DNA of 53,484 nt, taken from assembly GCA_030696315.1 (NCBI GenBank), contig JAUYSM010000047.1, positions 1 through 53,484 of the forward strand, read 5' to 3'. The DNA comes from Pseudohongiella sp. GTDB lineage: Bacteria; Pseudomonadota; Gammaproteobacteria; Pseudomonadales; Pseudohongiellaceae. The notes below the pieces were generated by a model that ran no database searches, was not told where the DNA came from, and saw only the letters and a program-made list of their open reading frames with translations. Both the position numbers and the translations under genes were made by a program. Positions 1 through 8,546 of the stretch are shown here, in pieces; positions within the stretch are counted from its first letter, which is position 1, and each line of letters begins with the position of its first letter.

Positions 1-1352
1 CCCATGGTATAGGGATAGGGATAAAACAACTGCAAGGTCTGGCCACCTGCGCTGGTGATGACGGGCTGAATCGAATCCTGTCTTGCCTGCTCTTCTGTTT
101 TGAGCTGTACCCGAATCTCCTGGTCGAGTCCTGGCCGCGAGGTAAAGTTGGTGGCGTAAGCAACAAACCCTTCTTTGCGAATTTCGATACGTTGTGTGGC
201 TGCAATCAGTTCCAGGGTTTGGTTGGCCGCACCCTTGAGCTCGCCATCTACATACAATTCAGCATCCGCCGGCTCAGCAATAACGCGCACCAGGCTGGTC
301 ACAGGATCCAGTGCAACCGTAATGTCCTGCCCTTGCTCTGCTGTGGTTCTGATCGTGCGCGCGGCCGTATTAAAACCAGTGCGGAATAATCGAACATCAT
401 GCGCCTGATCTGGAGGCAAGGACACTTCGAGGGGCGTCTGGCCCCGGAATTCACCGTTGATAGTGACATTGGCATTGCCGGGAATTGAACGGATAAACAC
501 CAGACCGTCGGCCGCCTCAAGTGTGACATCCGGCACAAGGATGTCAGCACCGGCACTCACCTGCAAATCATCCTGCCAGGCTTTGTATCCGCTGCGTTTT
601 AAGGTGATGTCGTAGGCGCCTTGCAACAACTCAATCTGCGCAGGGGTGACACCCAGTACTTCACCATTAGCGATGATGTCTGCACCGACAGGCAGGGTGT
701 TAAAACTGACACTTGCCCAGGCTGGTGATAGCGCGACATCAATTGACTGTTGTTGCAGACGCCCCGCAACGTCAATGCTGTTGGCAAAGTCGAGATAGCG
801 TTGCTGTTGCACCTGCAGGTTATAGGTGCCGGGTGGAATTTCAACATCGGTTAAGGGGCTTATACCCAGATCCACACCATCCAGTAACACACGTGCTCCG
901 GTAATCGGCACGCCGTCTTCGCCCAGCACCTGCACACTGACCAGTCCGGGTCTTGGTTGCAATTCAACCGGATGCGTCTGTGCCTGCTCAGTACCCACAC
1001 GTATGTCGACACGGGTCTCGAAATAACCCGGCGCACTGACCTGCACCTGATAGTCGCCTGAGCGCATCAAATACCGCGGGCCGACTTGCACAGCAATTCC
1101 ACTGACAATATCGACCATCGCATCGGGCGGATTAACCTCAATAAACACCGAGCGTGCAGTCAATACAAACCAGGCCGGTAAACTGACAAGCAACACAGCG
1201 GCACCAATCACAAAGTGATACCAGCGTACCGCCAGCTTGATCCGTTTTTGAGGCGGCGGCGGGGGTGAGAAATCTACCGGCGTAATACTGTCTATCTCAT
1301 CCGGAGACGCGATCATGCCTGTCTGTTCAGGTTTGTATGAATTGTCCTGCAT
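1..1352 (-). CDS. PEGA-repeat membrane protein, C-terminus beyond window
   Basis: Open reading frame on the minus strand that begins at 1352, five bases after the upstream gene's stop codon, and is still open at the left edge (about 450 residues visible). Residues 1-45 are hydrophilic with a run of prolines, residues about 46-64 form one transmembrane segment, and the rest is a series of about five beta-rich PEGA-type repeats of about 70 residues, each ending in patterns such as LxPGxYxLxV plus a GY/GF turn. PEGA repeats are usually surface or periplasmic modules. The last visible residues (FYPYPYTMG) resemble the opening of formylglycine-generating-enzyme/SUMF1-like domains, which often follow PEGA repeats; that is an inference because the domain itself lies outside the window. 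An internal ATG at 1316 is an alternative start. It is the last visible gene of a five-gene minus-strand operon. Confidence 0.8.
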   Translation of the reverse strand, partial: MQDNSYKPEQTGMIASPDEIDSITPVDFSPPPPPQKRIKLAVRWYHFVIGAAVLLVSLPAWFVLTARSVFIEVNPPDAMVDIVSGIAVQVGPRYLMRSGDYQVQVSAPGYFETRVDIRVGTEQAQTHPVELQPRPGLVSVQVLGEDGVPITGARVLLDGVDLGISPLTDVEIPPGTYNLQVQQQRYLDFANSIDVAGRLQQQSIDVALSPAWASVSFNTLPVGADIIANGEVLGVTPAQIELLQGAYDITLKRSGYKAWQDDLQVSAGADILVPDVTLEAADGLVFIRSIPGNANVTINGEFRGQTPLEVSLPPDQAHDVRLFRTGFNTAARTIRTTAEQGQDITVALDPVTSLVRVIAEPADAELYVDGELKGAANQTLELIAATQRIEIRKEGFVAYATNFTSRPGLDQEIRVQLKTEEQARQDSIQPVITSAGGQTLQLFYPYPYTM

Positions 1353-1356
1353 GGAA

Positions 1357-2853
1357 TCAGCGCCTGTCGACTGCAGCTACTTGCTCGTTGCACGAGATGG
1401 TCAAAGAATTGAGTTGCTGGCCAAACCCTACAACAAACTCCTCCCGAACATCGCGGAACCCGGGTCGGGTGCCCACCGCGACATAACGACCGGGTTTCAG
1501 CTGTAGGGTTGTTTCTGTAAAACTGCCGAGCCGGCCAACCTGGAAAATGGTCACGTCGGTTGCATTATTGGACACCAGCGTCAACTGCACAGGTATTTGC
1601 ATATCCTGAAGCAGCTGCTCTGTGCGCGTGATCTGACTTTGCAGTCTTGGGCCGAGCGACATTTGTGTATCTTGCTCAAGATCCCTGGCGAGGTCAGTTG
1701 CGATTTTTAACACCGCATTAGCCTCATCAAACGCGGCGCTCTCAGACAAACGCAGCGGGTTGTTGAGATTCAATTCAAGCAGCTCATCAAGTTGCACACG
1801 TCGCGCAGAGTAATCACGGCCCTCCTGAGCAAACACCAGATTATTATCTAACGCGAGAATGGCATCGTAGGCTGCAATAGCTTCTTGCCATTGTTCGGCA
1901 CTTTCCAGCGCCAGTGCGCGGGTGCGCTGCGTTTCAATCGCCTTCAGTGTCAGTTCCGTGCGGGTCTGGTCGATGGCTTCCTGAGCCTGCTGATTGCCCG
2001 GTTTGATTTGTAAAGCCTGCTCAAACGCAACAATCGCCTGATCTGATTGCGACTGCTGTAGCAGCGCGAAACCCTCGGACATTGCCTGCGTAAAGCGTGC
2101 ATCAATCTGCAATTGCGCGTTACGTGCCATCAGTTCACTGATACGCGGATGATTACTATCCAGCGCAGAGGCCTGCTCGATTAATGCGCGCCCTTCTGCG
2201 ATCTGTCCGCTGTTTTGTAATTCATCCCCTTCTGTTAACAGCCGTTCAACCTCGTCGAGTACCTGCGCTCGGCGCATGCCATCGTCTGCCGCAGCACTGG
2301 TCAGATCAATCTGTGCTGCCAGCGAAAAACTTTCCAAGGCAGTGGCGGCGTCAGAGGCCAGCAGTGCGGCTTCACCTGCCGTCATCAAGCGCTGAAATTC
2401 CTGCGGGCGTAGCGCCTGGAGTTGCGCAAGCGCCTGGTCACTTTGCTGGTACGCTAAGGTTGCTTCCGCAAAGTTGGCTACCCGGTAAAATTCATCACCG
2501 CGACGCGCACTGGCCACCGCGGCATCATAGTCCTCAGCAGCCCATGCGGAGACGTTGGTTACCTGCAGATCCGTCTGACGCTCCAGCAGACTGGCCAGTG
2601 CATCCTGCGCCTCGCGGCGTTGACGAGCGATTTGTGCTTCTTCAAAAGGCGACAACGCAGGCCCAGTCGGCTGGGTCGGGGCTGAAACGGCCGGCGTTTC
2701 GATAACAGGCTGGGCGACTCTCGGTGTCAGCGGTAGCTCGTACTGCTGGACGACATTCGGCAGCACAAAGATGACTGCCAGCGCCAGCAGTACCAGCGCA
2801 GCCAGCGCGACCCAGATCCAGGCCGATATTTTTTCGTTCCCTGCGGCCTGCAT
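1357..2853 (-). CDS. Membrane-anchored TPR protein with PEGA-like C-terminus
   Basis: 498 residues if translation starts at the ATG at 2853, which overlaps the stop codon of the upstream lipoprotein gene (TGATG); an upstream ATG at 2904 would add 17 residues that lie inside that gene. One N-terminal transmembrane segment spans about residues 11-31. Residues about 55-420 are almost entirely helical and Ala/Gln/Glu-rich with spacing typical of tetratricopeptide repeats (for example SDQAIVAFEQALQIKPGN). The last about 65 residues turn to beta structure with a PEGA-like pattern (LKPGRYVAVGTRPGF). TPRs are protein-protein interaction scaffolds, so this is probably an inner-membrane anchored adaptor facing the periplasm. 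Function unknown; tight coupling to the lipoprotein and PEGA genes suggests one complex. Confidence 0.82.
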   Translation of the reverse strand: MQAAGNEKISAWIWVALAALVLLALAVIFVLPNVVQQYELPLTPRVAQPVIETPAVSAPTQPTGPALSPFEEAQIARQRREAQDALASLLERQTDLQVTNVSAWAAEDYDAAVASARRGDEFYRVANFAEATLAYQQSDQALAQLQALRPQEFQRLMTAGEAALLASDAATALESFSLAAQIDLTSAAADDGMRRAQVLDEVERLLTEGDELQNSGQIAEGRALIEQASALDSNHPRISELMARNAQLQIDARFTQAMSEGFALLQQSQSDQAIVAFEQALQIKPGNQQAQEAIDQTRTELTLKAIETQRTRALALESAEQWQEAIAAYDAILALDNNLVFAQEGRDYSARRVQLDELLELNLNNPLRLSESAAFDEANAVLKIATDLARDLEQDTQMSLGPRLQSQITRTEQLLQDMQIPVQLTLVSNNATDVTIFQVGRLGSFTETTLQLKPGRYVAVGTRPGFRDVREEFVVGFGQQLNSLTISCNEQVAAVDRR

Positions 2854-4049
2854 CAGAGCCCACCCGTTTCCGTCAGGTAGATTTCCATCAGGATGTCTCG
2901 CCATTGTTGATACTGCTCTTCAACAGTGCCGGTGAGCATGATTTGACGATCATCCAGTTCAATCACTTTAGGCGCGACCTCAGCCTCGAGAGAGGCGCTC
3001 AGCTCGCTTAACGCGGCAATGTGCATTTGCGCCTGCTGCGAGCGCTCAAAACCACTGCGTACCAGATACGCGCCAGCGGCGACGCCCGTAATGCCAGCCA
3101 TCTGTGCGCCAGCATTGTTTTGTCCAACGGCGGCTATACCGCCGGCGATTGCTGCCGCGCCCGTGATGAAGCGTCGGCGCGCAGAGCGCTCAGCTTCCTC
3201 AAGGGCCATGGTCTCGGTAAAACTCTGCTCACGCCACGCGTCATACGGGCCACGCATCTGCCGAGCGTAGGTTGCGTAATAATCCTGCACAGTGTCCACA
3301 AACAGGTTGTCCCGCTCTCGGATGTCGAGAATACGGATCAGCGCGGGATCATTTTCGGCAGGCAAACGCGTCAGCGTTGTGATGCCACGTTGATTTTTGG
3401 TCAAGTAACTGCCAAATATCTCGGGAGCAAAATTAGCTGCAAACTGCAGCTCTGATACGGTCCGGATAGTCCGTATCTGGTCGTCGCTCATTGAGCCTTG
3501 CCGAAACGCCAGCAGGTCGTTGGCAATGTTGTTGTAAATCACCTGGAATGGGTCGTGCGACTGGCGCTGAGTCAGATCATAGTTGTATTGGCTGATGTGC
3601 TCTTCATACTCGCGGGTGTACCAGAGCATGCCAGTCGAGTCGGTTACCGTCACTTTTATGATCATGCCTTCGCCATTCGATAACAGTATCTGACCATCCA
3701 GATAAACATCCATCGTGGTGGTTGGCGCAGGCAGCACGCGGACGACACCCCAGTTTCCTGAGCGCTGCAGTGTTTCTGCCATCAAATAGGGAGCATACCG
3801 GGATTCGGCTCTACGGATCTCCGGATTGGTACGATCCAAATCGTCTTCATCAATTTCATCGATGCCCGGATCGAACACCCGTATACCAACATCCAGTAAC
3901 AAAGCGTCGTCCATAGGGACGTCGCCCTGAACTATCGGCACAAACTGCGTCGATTTTACGGATGTCGTGGCGCAAGCAGCCAATGACATCAACAGCACAA
4001 CGCTGAAAACATGCAAAGGTTTAAAAAACTGCCTCATCAATAGCGTCAT
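2853..4049 (-). CDS. Lipoprotein of unknown function, 398 aa
   Basis: Start chosen at the ATG at 4049, ten bases after the stop of the preceding gene and preceded by GGTGG; the longer frame from 4130 would overlap that gene. Residues 1-25 form a lipoprotein signal peptide with lipobox LAAC (Cys26), predicting a lipid-anchored envelope protein. Residues about 45-220 are a mixed alpha/beta region with the pattern LDGQILLSNGEGMIIKV, which I cannot assign to a named family. Towards the C-terminus there is a Gly/Ala-rich hydrophobic stretch (ITGAAAIAGGIAAVG and on) resembling glycine-zipper segments, followed by a helical tail. It shares 1-4 base junctions with its neighbours, so is part of the same translational unit. 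Product of this family is unknown to me. Confidence 0.82.
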   Translation of the reverse strand: MTLLMRQFFKPLHVFSVVLLMSLAACATTSVKSTQFVPIVQGDVPMDDALLLDVGIRVFDPGIDEIDEDDLDRTNPEIRRAESRYAPYLMAETLQRSGNWGVVRVLPAPTTTMDVYLDGQILLSNGEGMIIKVTVTDSTGMLWYTREYEEHISQYNYDLTQRQSHDPFQVIYNNIANDLLAFRQGSMSDDQIRTIRTVSELQFAANFAPEIFGSYLTKNQRGITTLTRLPAENDPALIRILDIRERDNLFVDTVQDYYATYARQMRGPYDAWREQSFTETMALEEAERSARRRFITGAAAIAGGIAAVGQNNAGAQMAGITGVAAGAYLVRSGFERSQQAQMHIAALSELSASLEAEVAPKVIELDDRQIMLTGTVEEQYQQWRDILMEIYLTETGGL

Positions 4050-4059
4050 ATCAACCACC

Positions 4060-5454
4060 TTACTGCAAAAGCCCTGTGTAACGACGGTATTCATCCCAAA
4101 GTCTTTCGCGCAACTCTGGATCAGGTTCATTCATGGCTGCTTCGCGAATTTGACGCGCAACAACATCATCGTTATCTCCGCCGGGAATATCCTCTGGAAC
4201 TGGATAAGCACCTTCCGCCGGAGCGGACGGCCCACCCTGACGACCACCCATCGAGCCACCGGAGCCGCCACTTTGTGGACCTTGACCTGCTGTGCCCGTG
4301 CTGGCAATCACGCCGCCAGGAAATCCACCCTGTTCGCCTTGACCTCCCTCGCCTTGACCCTGGCCTGGAAACTCCACACCAGGCATGCCACCTGCCCCGG
4401 CTTGTTCATTGTAAAGACCGGCAGGATCACTACCAACTTCGTTACTCTGTCGTTGGGCTCGGCTGCGCTCAGCCAGAATGATGCCATCAAAATCCTCGTA
4501 GCCTCGCCCAAGAGCGCCGTCCAACACCGCTACGCGATCGCGAGCGGTCATCACGCCACCACCAATACCGCCGGGCATGCCTGAACCAGCGCCCGGCATC
4601 CCCCCAGGAATTCCGCCAGTGCCTGTCCCTGGAAAACCACCTGTTCCCGTGCCTGGGTCCGTTCCTGTACCACTGCCGGCACCGGTACCTGGCATCACAC
4701 CTCCTACCGGCATGCCCGCGACGCTGATACCACCGCTGCCAACTGTCACGCCACCTGCACTCACGCTGACGCCGTCGCTGCCCACTGTCACACCACCGGC
4801 GCTGACGCTGGCGTTTATGCCACCATCTCCGTTGCCGGATGCTGTGGACTGGGACCCACCGCTATTGCTTGTGCCAGCTGTTGAGCCGCTTGAGCTGGCC
4901 GATCCTTGGGCGCCTGCGCCTGGCATGGTGCTGTCACCCGGCAGACTGCCAGATCCCGGCGTGGCTGGTCGGCCTGAGCCGGCGCTGCCTGGCATCACGT
5001 CACCAAGCGCACCGGCGGCACCGGACGAAGAGCTCGCGCCCGCGGTGCTGCTGCTTCCAGAAGATGTGCTGCGCCCGCTGGAAAAATCCGGCAAGCCCGG
5101 CATAGACGCCGACGCTCCAGACTGCCGAGCTCCAGGAGACGGCATCGAGGGCATGCTACCCGACGAACCCGACGATCCTGCTGAAGAGCTGGATGCTGTT
5201 GAGCTTGATGATGACGACGAACTAGACGACGAACTCGATGAAGACGAACTAGATGTAGACGAACTAGATGAAGACGAACTAGATGAAGACGAGCTGGAGC
5301 TTGACGAGGGCGAAGGCATCGACGGCATGGATGATGACGGCATCGACGGCATTTGTGGCATGCTCGACTGCGTTTGCTGGGTTGTCTCACACGCGCTCAG
5401 CAATGCGGCCGACAGCCCCATGGCAATAACCAGACGGTGTTGCAACAGTTTCAT
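4060..5454 (-). CDS. Poly-Ser and Gly-rich low-complexity lipoprotein
   Basis: 464 residues, started by ATG at 5454 with GGAG thirteen bases upstream. Signal peptide with lipobox LSAC (Cys22). Then MPSMPS-type repeats (residues 32-48), a nearly pure serine tract (about 48-91), Ser/Gly/Thr-rich linker, a duplicated VSAGGVTVGS unit (about residues 215-245), a Gly/Pro-rich stretch with repeated PGTG and GGMPG, and finally a charged helical C-terminus (about residues 425-464) that looks folded. The central 200 residues would be disordered and could span part of the periplasm or cell surface. Part of the serine tract is encoded by a 15-bp tandem repeat. The opposite strand is open over most of the gene only because of this biased composition. 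Function unknown. Confidence 0.8.
   Translation of the reverse strand: MKLLQHRLVIAMGLSAALLSACETTQQTQSSMPQMPSMPSSSMPSMPSPSSSSSSSSSSSSSSSSSTSSSSSSSSSSSSSSSSSSTASSSSAGSSGSSGSMPSMPSPGARQSGASASMPGLPDFSSGRSTSSGSSSTAGASSSSGAAGALGDVMPGSAGSGRPATPGSGSLPGDSTMPGAGAQGSASSSGSTAGTSNSGGSQSTASGNGDGGINASVSAGGVTVGSDGVSVSAGGVTVGSGGISVAGMPVGGVMPGTGAGSGTGTDPGTGTGGFPGTGTGGIPGGMPGAGSGMPGGIGGGVMTARDRVAVLDGALGRGYEDFDGIILAERSRAQRQSNEVGSDPAGLYNEQAGAGGMPGVEFPGQGQGEGGQGEQGGFPGGVIASTGTAGQGPQSGGSGGSMGGRQGGPSAPAEGAYPVPEDIPGGDNDDVVARQIREAAMNEPDPELRERLWDEYRRYTGLLQ
5210..5299 (-). repeat. 15-bp minisatellite coding for serine tract
   Basis: Six consecutive 15-bp units on the plus strand with core GAAGACGAACTAGAT: 5210-5224 (diverged), 5225-5239, 5240-5254, 5255-5269 (one change, GTA for GAA), 5270-5284 and 5285-5299 (diverged). 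Read on the minus strand each unit gives five serine codons (mostly TCG, TCT, TCA and AGT/AGC). Because the period is a multiple of three, gain or loss of units would lengthen or shorten the serine linker without breaking the frame. The edge units are more diverged than the inner ones, the usual sign of slippage-driven turnover. Confidence 0.85.
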
Positions 5455-5524
5455 TTTCTCTTACTCCATCTGCCCAAGGCAGATCGGTGATGATGTCTGA
5501 TGATCAGACAAGTTGGCTGAACCA

Positions 5525-6955
5525 TTATTGCGCTTCATTTAACGCAGATTCAATGCCACCCGTTTCATTGTCCAGTGATTCTACGGATTCAGCATCCGTT
5601 TCCGTTTCAGTGCTATTGCCCGCGATACGATCAGGATCATAGGGAAAACGATACACGAGCCCCCGGGTAATATCAGGTGTCCCTTCTTTCAGGGCCGGCC
5701 TGAGCACACTTCCACGAAGCGCCATGACCATGTCGCGCCTGACGTATTCGTTGATTTCAGTCGAGGCCTCTAGCACCTCAACGTTAGTTGTCCGGCCATT
5801 ACGGGTCAAATCAAAGCGCATCGTTACCCACGGCCAGACACGTCGCTCCTCAGAACGCATTGGTCTTGAGGATGAAAACGCACTTGCCATGGCTGGTGCA
5901 CCACTCGAGGCTAGTTCGGAAGTTGGTTCTGGTTGCATAAAATTTTCAAAACTTGGAATCAATACCATGCGATCAAACACGTCCGTCTTCAGGGCATCGT
6001 CCTCATCTGCCAGTATTTCCCAGGCCTGCTTATAGATCATTTCAGCGCCTTGCCGCCGATCAAACAGCAAATTCCAGTCAGCCATGTCCAGCACTGCCTC
6101 GGCATGCAATTTACGCATTTCCCGTTGAATCGATGAGCCTGGTGTTGACTCCTCTACCCGACGTGCTCTCATGCTAATGACTTGATTCAGAACATACTCA
6201 CCCTGCAGGAAAGGATTGTTGTGATGTCGATAGTCGCCATCAGTAATTCTCTCTATCCAGTCATCATCAACCTTGCGCGTTTTGGCATAGAGCGTTTCCG
6301 GGCGGCTCTGGACAGCGGTGCGATGCATCAACCATGAGAGGTAAGCGAGTCTGTGCAGATAATGTTCACGCGGATATTTCTCTGGTTCAGCTTGCGCATC
6401 CACCAGACTTAATGCGGCACTGTACAGGCGGTACGCGTCAATCAAACGCGTTGCGGGCAGATCGCCACGGCGGTCGGCAAACGCGTCCAGATGCCACTCG
6501 GCGTAACTCAGCAATGCCGGTATCAACTCGGGATTGTCTATTCCAAGACTGCGGCTGTGAATATAGAAGTGGTATTGCTCCAGGCTGTCAGCTTCCTGCC
6601 ACTCATTCATGGCCAAATGGCTGGCAACCTGCATTTTGATTGCCGGCGCTTGCTGCAGGCTGAACAGTCCGTTATTGACACGGCTGATGTGTACTGCGCG
6701 CTCAAGCATGGCCAAGGCTTCAGAATGGTTATTGTCTGCCTGCATCAGCCTGGCCAGACTGATCATCGACTCGGCGATCATGGGATGCCAGGTATCCCCC
6801 CTGGATTCCAGCTCAGCGACTGCTTTTTCGAGTTGTTGCCTGTCCAGCCCAATGTCAGCGGTAGTCTGAGCGCTGACCCATAAGGGCATCAGCAACCCGG
6901 GGGTGATCAAACCCAGCGTCAGCAAAACATGCCGCGCGGCATTCAGGCTGTTCAT
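5525..6955 (-). CDS. Exported TPR protein with TonB-like C-terminal domain
   Basis: 476 residues from the ATG at 6955, which has CAGGGG eight bases upstream and is followed directly by a cleavable signal peptide (residues 1-30, ending VSAQ); a longer frame from 7051 uses TTG and lacks these signals. Mature residues about 35-330 are helical with TPR-like repeats (for example MISLARLMQADNNHSEALAML). Residues about 366-434 match the C-terminal fold of TonB-like energy transducers, with the pattern WPWVTMRFDLTRNGR, a conserved region ending LRPALKEG. The acidic tail is probably disordered. No TonB transmembrane anchor or Pro-rich spacer is present, so it is not a canonical TonB. First gene of the five-gene envelope operon; 70 bases separate it from the poly-Ser lipoprotein gene. 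Confidence 0.82.
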   Translation of the reverse strand: MNSLNAARHVLLTLGLITPGLLMPLWVSAQTTADIGLDRQQLEKAVAELESRGDTWHPMIAESMISLARLMQADNNHSEALAMLERAVHISRVNNGLFSLQQAPAIKMQVASHLAMNEWQEADSLEQYHFYIHSRSLGIDNPELIPALLSYAEWHLDAFADRRGDLPATRLIDAYRLYSAALSLVDAQAEPEKYPREHYLHRLAYLSWLMHRTAVQSRPETLYAKTRKVDDDWIERITDGDYRHHNNPFLQGEYVLNQVISMRARRVEESTPGSSIQREMRKLHAEAVLDMADWNLLFDRRQGAEMIYKQAWEILADEDDALKTDVFDRMVLIPSFENFMQPEPTSELASSGAPAMASAFSSSRPMRSEERRVWPWVTMRFDLTRNGRTTNVEVLEASTEINEYVRRDMVMALRGSVLRPALKEGTPDITRGLVYRFPYDPDRIAGNSTETETDAESVESLDNETGGIESALNEAQ

Positions 6956-6997
6956 GACCCCTGGCTTGAAAAATGCCACTAACGCGCCTGATACACT

Positions 6998-7011
6998 GTT
7001 GCTTAAGCAAC
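6998..7011. promoter_or_regulatory. 14-bp perfect palindrome in operon leader
   Basis: GTTGCTTAAGCAAC is a perfect 14-bp palindrome lying between the proposed promoter of the envelope operon and its first start codon. It could be a regulator operator in the leader, but a palindrome of this length is expected a few times by chance in a window of this size. Confidence 0.2.
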
Positions 7012-7099
7012 TTCGTAAACACATACGGGGCTCTCCGGTGTGGAAGACCAACTCTATATCGCGCTGAAGTTTTTTCCTATCTCATTTATATGACAGACT

Positions 7100-7128
7100 A
7101 TCGTAAGAAAAGTACCGGCACTTGCCAA
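7100..7128 (-). promoter_or_regulatory. Sigma-70-like promoter of the envelope operon
   Basis: On the minus strand TTGGCA (7128-7123; 5/6 match to the -35 consensus) is followed after exactly 17 bases by TACGAT (7105-7100; 4/6 match to -10). Transcription would start near 7093, giving a leader of about 138 bases before the start codon at 6955. It faces away from mutM. Confidence 0.4.
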
Positions 7129-7190
7129 AATTTATTTCGTCAGACCTCAATATCCAGCAATTTTTCACGCAACAACAGAGTAAATAGTCC

Positions 7191-8006
7191 ATGCCGGAAT
7201 TGCCAGAAGTAGAAACCAGTCGTCGTGGTATTGACCCCTATCTGTGCGGCAAAACCGTGCTGAAAACCCATGTACGTCAAACACAGTTACGCTGGCCGGT
7301 ATCAAGCCAGATCATCTCGGAGCTGGCTGGGCAAACGATCACTCATACCGGTCGGCGTGGTAAATACCTGTTGCTGTTTACGCAACAAGGTTGTGTGATC
7401 ATTCATTTGGGCATGTCGGGCAGTGTGCGTATTGTTGACAGCAGCCTCGCCATCGGCAAACACGACCATGTCGATATTGTGATGAGCGATGGTGTGATTC
7501 TGCGTTACCACGACCCGCGACGGTTTGGATGTCTGTTGTGGTCTGAACTGCCGGTCGAGCAGCACACGCTGCTCAGGTCACTCGGCCCGGAGCCTTTGAC
7601 GGACGAATTTACCGGGCGCTACTTGTTTGAGCGCAGTCGCGGCCGCAAGGTGCCGATAAAGTCTTTTGTAATGGATAGTCATGTGGTGGTAGGCGTGGGC
7701 AACATATACGCCAATGAAGCCTTGTTTATGACGGGCATTCTGCCGCAAACGGAAGCTGGCAAATTGACGGTAGAGCGTTATGACCGCTTGGTTGGCTGTA
7801 TCAAGCAGGTCATCAGTAACGCCATCACCGTCGGCGGCACCACACTGAGGGATTTTGTTGGTGGCGACGGTAAGCCGGGATATTTCCAGCAGTCGCTGCT
7901 GGTGTACGGGCGCGCCGAGCAGCCTTGTAAACAATGCGGAACCCTGCTGGTCGAAATCCGCCAGACCCAGCGCAGCTCTGTGTACTGCCCACTCTGTCAG
8001 GTCTGA
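7191..8006 (+). CDS. mutM: Formamidopyrimidine-DNA glycosylase
   Basis: 271 residues, the usual size of MutM/Fpg. It removes oxidised purines such as 8-oxoguanine from DNA and cuts the resulting abasic site. The N-terminus [13 protein letters not shown] carries catalytic Pro2 and Glu3; the central domain contains the [12 protein letters not shown] helix-two-turn-helix region; the C-terminus has the zinc finger CKQC...CPLC that contacts DNA. It is divergent from the envelope operon and its last ten bases overlap the 3' end of coaD on the opposite strand, so the two transcripts collide tail to tail with no room for a separate terminator. Confidence 0.97.
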   Translation: MPELPEVETSRRGIDPYLCGKTVLKTHVRQTQLRWPVSSQIISELAGQTITHTGRRGKYLLLFTQQGCVIIHLGMSGSVRIVDSSLAIGKHDHVDIVMSDGVILRYHDPRRFGCLLWSELPVEQHTLLRSLGPEPLTDEFTGRYLFERSRGRKVPIKSFVMDSHVVVGVGNIYANEALFMTGILPQTEAGKLTVERYDRLVGCIKQVISNAITVGGTTLRDFVGGDGKPGYFQQSLLVYGRAEQPCKQCGTLLVEIRQTQRSSVYCPLCQV

Positions 8007-8482
8007 GCGGCCAACTGCTCGCGTATGGCTTCTGCAACCAGAGGGTGCACAAATCGCGAAATATCGCCGCCATAGGAAGCAATTTCACGCACCAGTGTTG
8101 AAGATATATAAGAAAGATGTTCGTCAGGCGCCAGAAAAATGGTCTCGATGCCAGGATCCAGGGCTCGGTTCATGCCAACCAACTGGAATTCATATTCGAA
8201 GTCAGCCACCGTTCTTAGCCCGCGCAAGATCACATCGGCACCTCGTTGCCGCACAAAATCGATCAGCAGCGTGTCAAACGAGCAGACCTCTACGTTATCG
8301 AGGTGCGCCAACACCTTTCTGGCTAACTCAACACGCTTCTCTGTGGCAGGCGTATTAGCTTTCTGTTTGTTGACGCCGATGGCAACAATGACGTGATCAA
8401 ACAACTTGGATGCGCGCTGCACCAGATCGGTATGGCCATTGGTGATGGGGTTGAACGTGCCCGGGTAAACCGCTGTTTTCAT
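7997..8482 (-). CDS. coaD: Phosphopantetheine adenylyltransferase
   Basis: 161 residues, matching the CoaD family. It transfers AMP from ATP to 4'-phosphopantetheine, the penultimate step of coenzyme A synthesis. The nucleotidyltransferase motif [12 protein letters not shown] is at residues 6-17 and the ISSTLVR motif near residues 127-133; the sequence [14 protein letters not shown] is also characteristic. It lies downstream of rsmD and yheT on the same strand, a neighbourhood common in Gammaproteobacteria (rsmD-coaD), and 64 bases follow the yheT stop. Its 3' end overlaps that of mutM. Confidence 0.97.
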   Translation of the reverse strand: MKTAVYPGTFNPITNGHTDLVQRASKLFDHVIVAIGVNKQKANTPATEKRVELARKVLAHLDNVEVCSFDTLLIDFVRQRGADVILRGLRTVADFEYEFQLVGMNRALDPGIETIFLAPDEHLSYISSTLVREIASYGGDISRFVHPLVAEAIREQLAAQT

Positions 8483-8546
8483 AAGTCTGGGTTCGTCGCT
8501 GATGTTATTTATTGTTTACACTACACCACCGCTTCATGCCTGTCAG

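Noticed and set aside
4995-5390. 131-residue minus-strand frame rich in Arg and His
   Set aside because: Frame-shifted shadow of the same low-complexity region, with no start signal or recognisable domain.
4577-5500. 307-residue plus-strand open frame opposite the poly-Ser lipoprotein gene
   Set aside because: It is a product of the biased serine/glycine codons read backwards, giving Pro-rich and Asp/Glu/Leu repeats. The minus-strand frame has a lipobox, Shine-Dalgarno and operon context.
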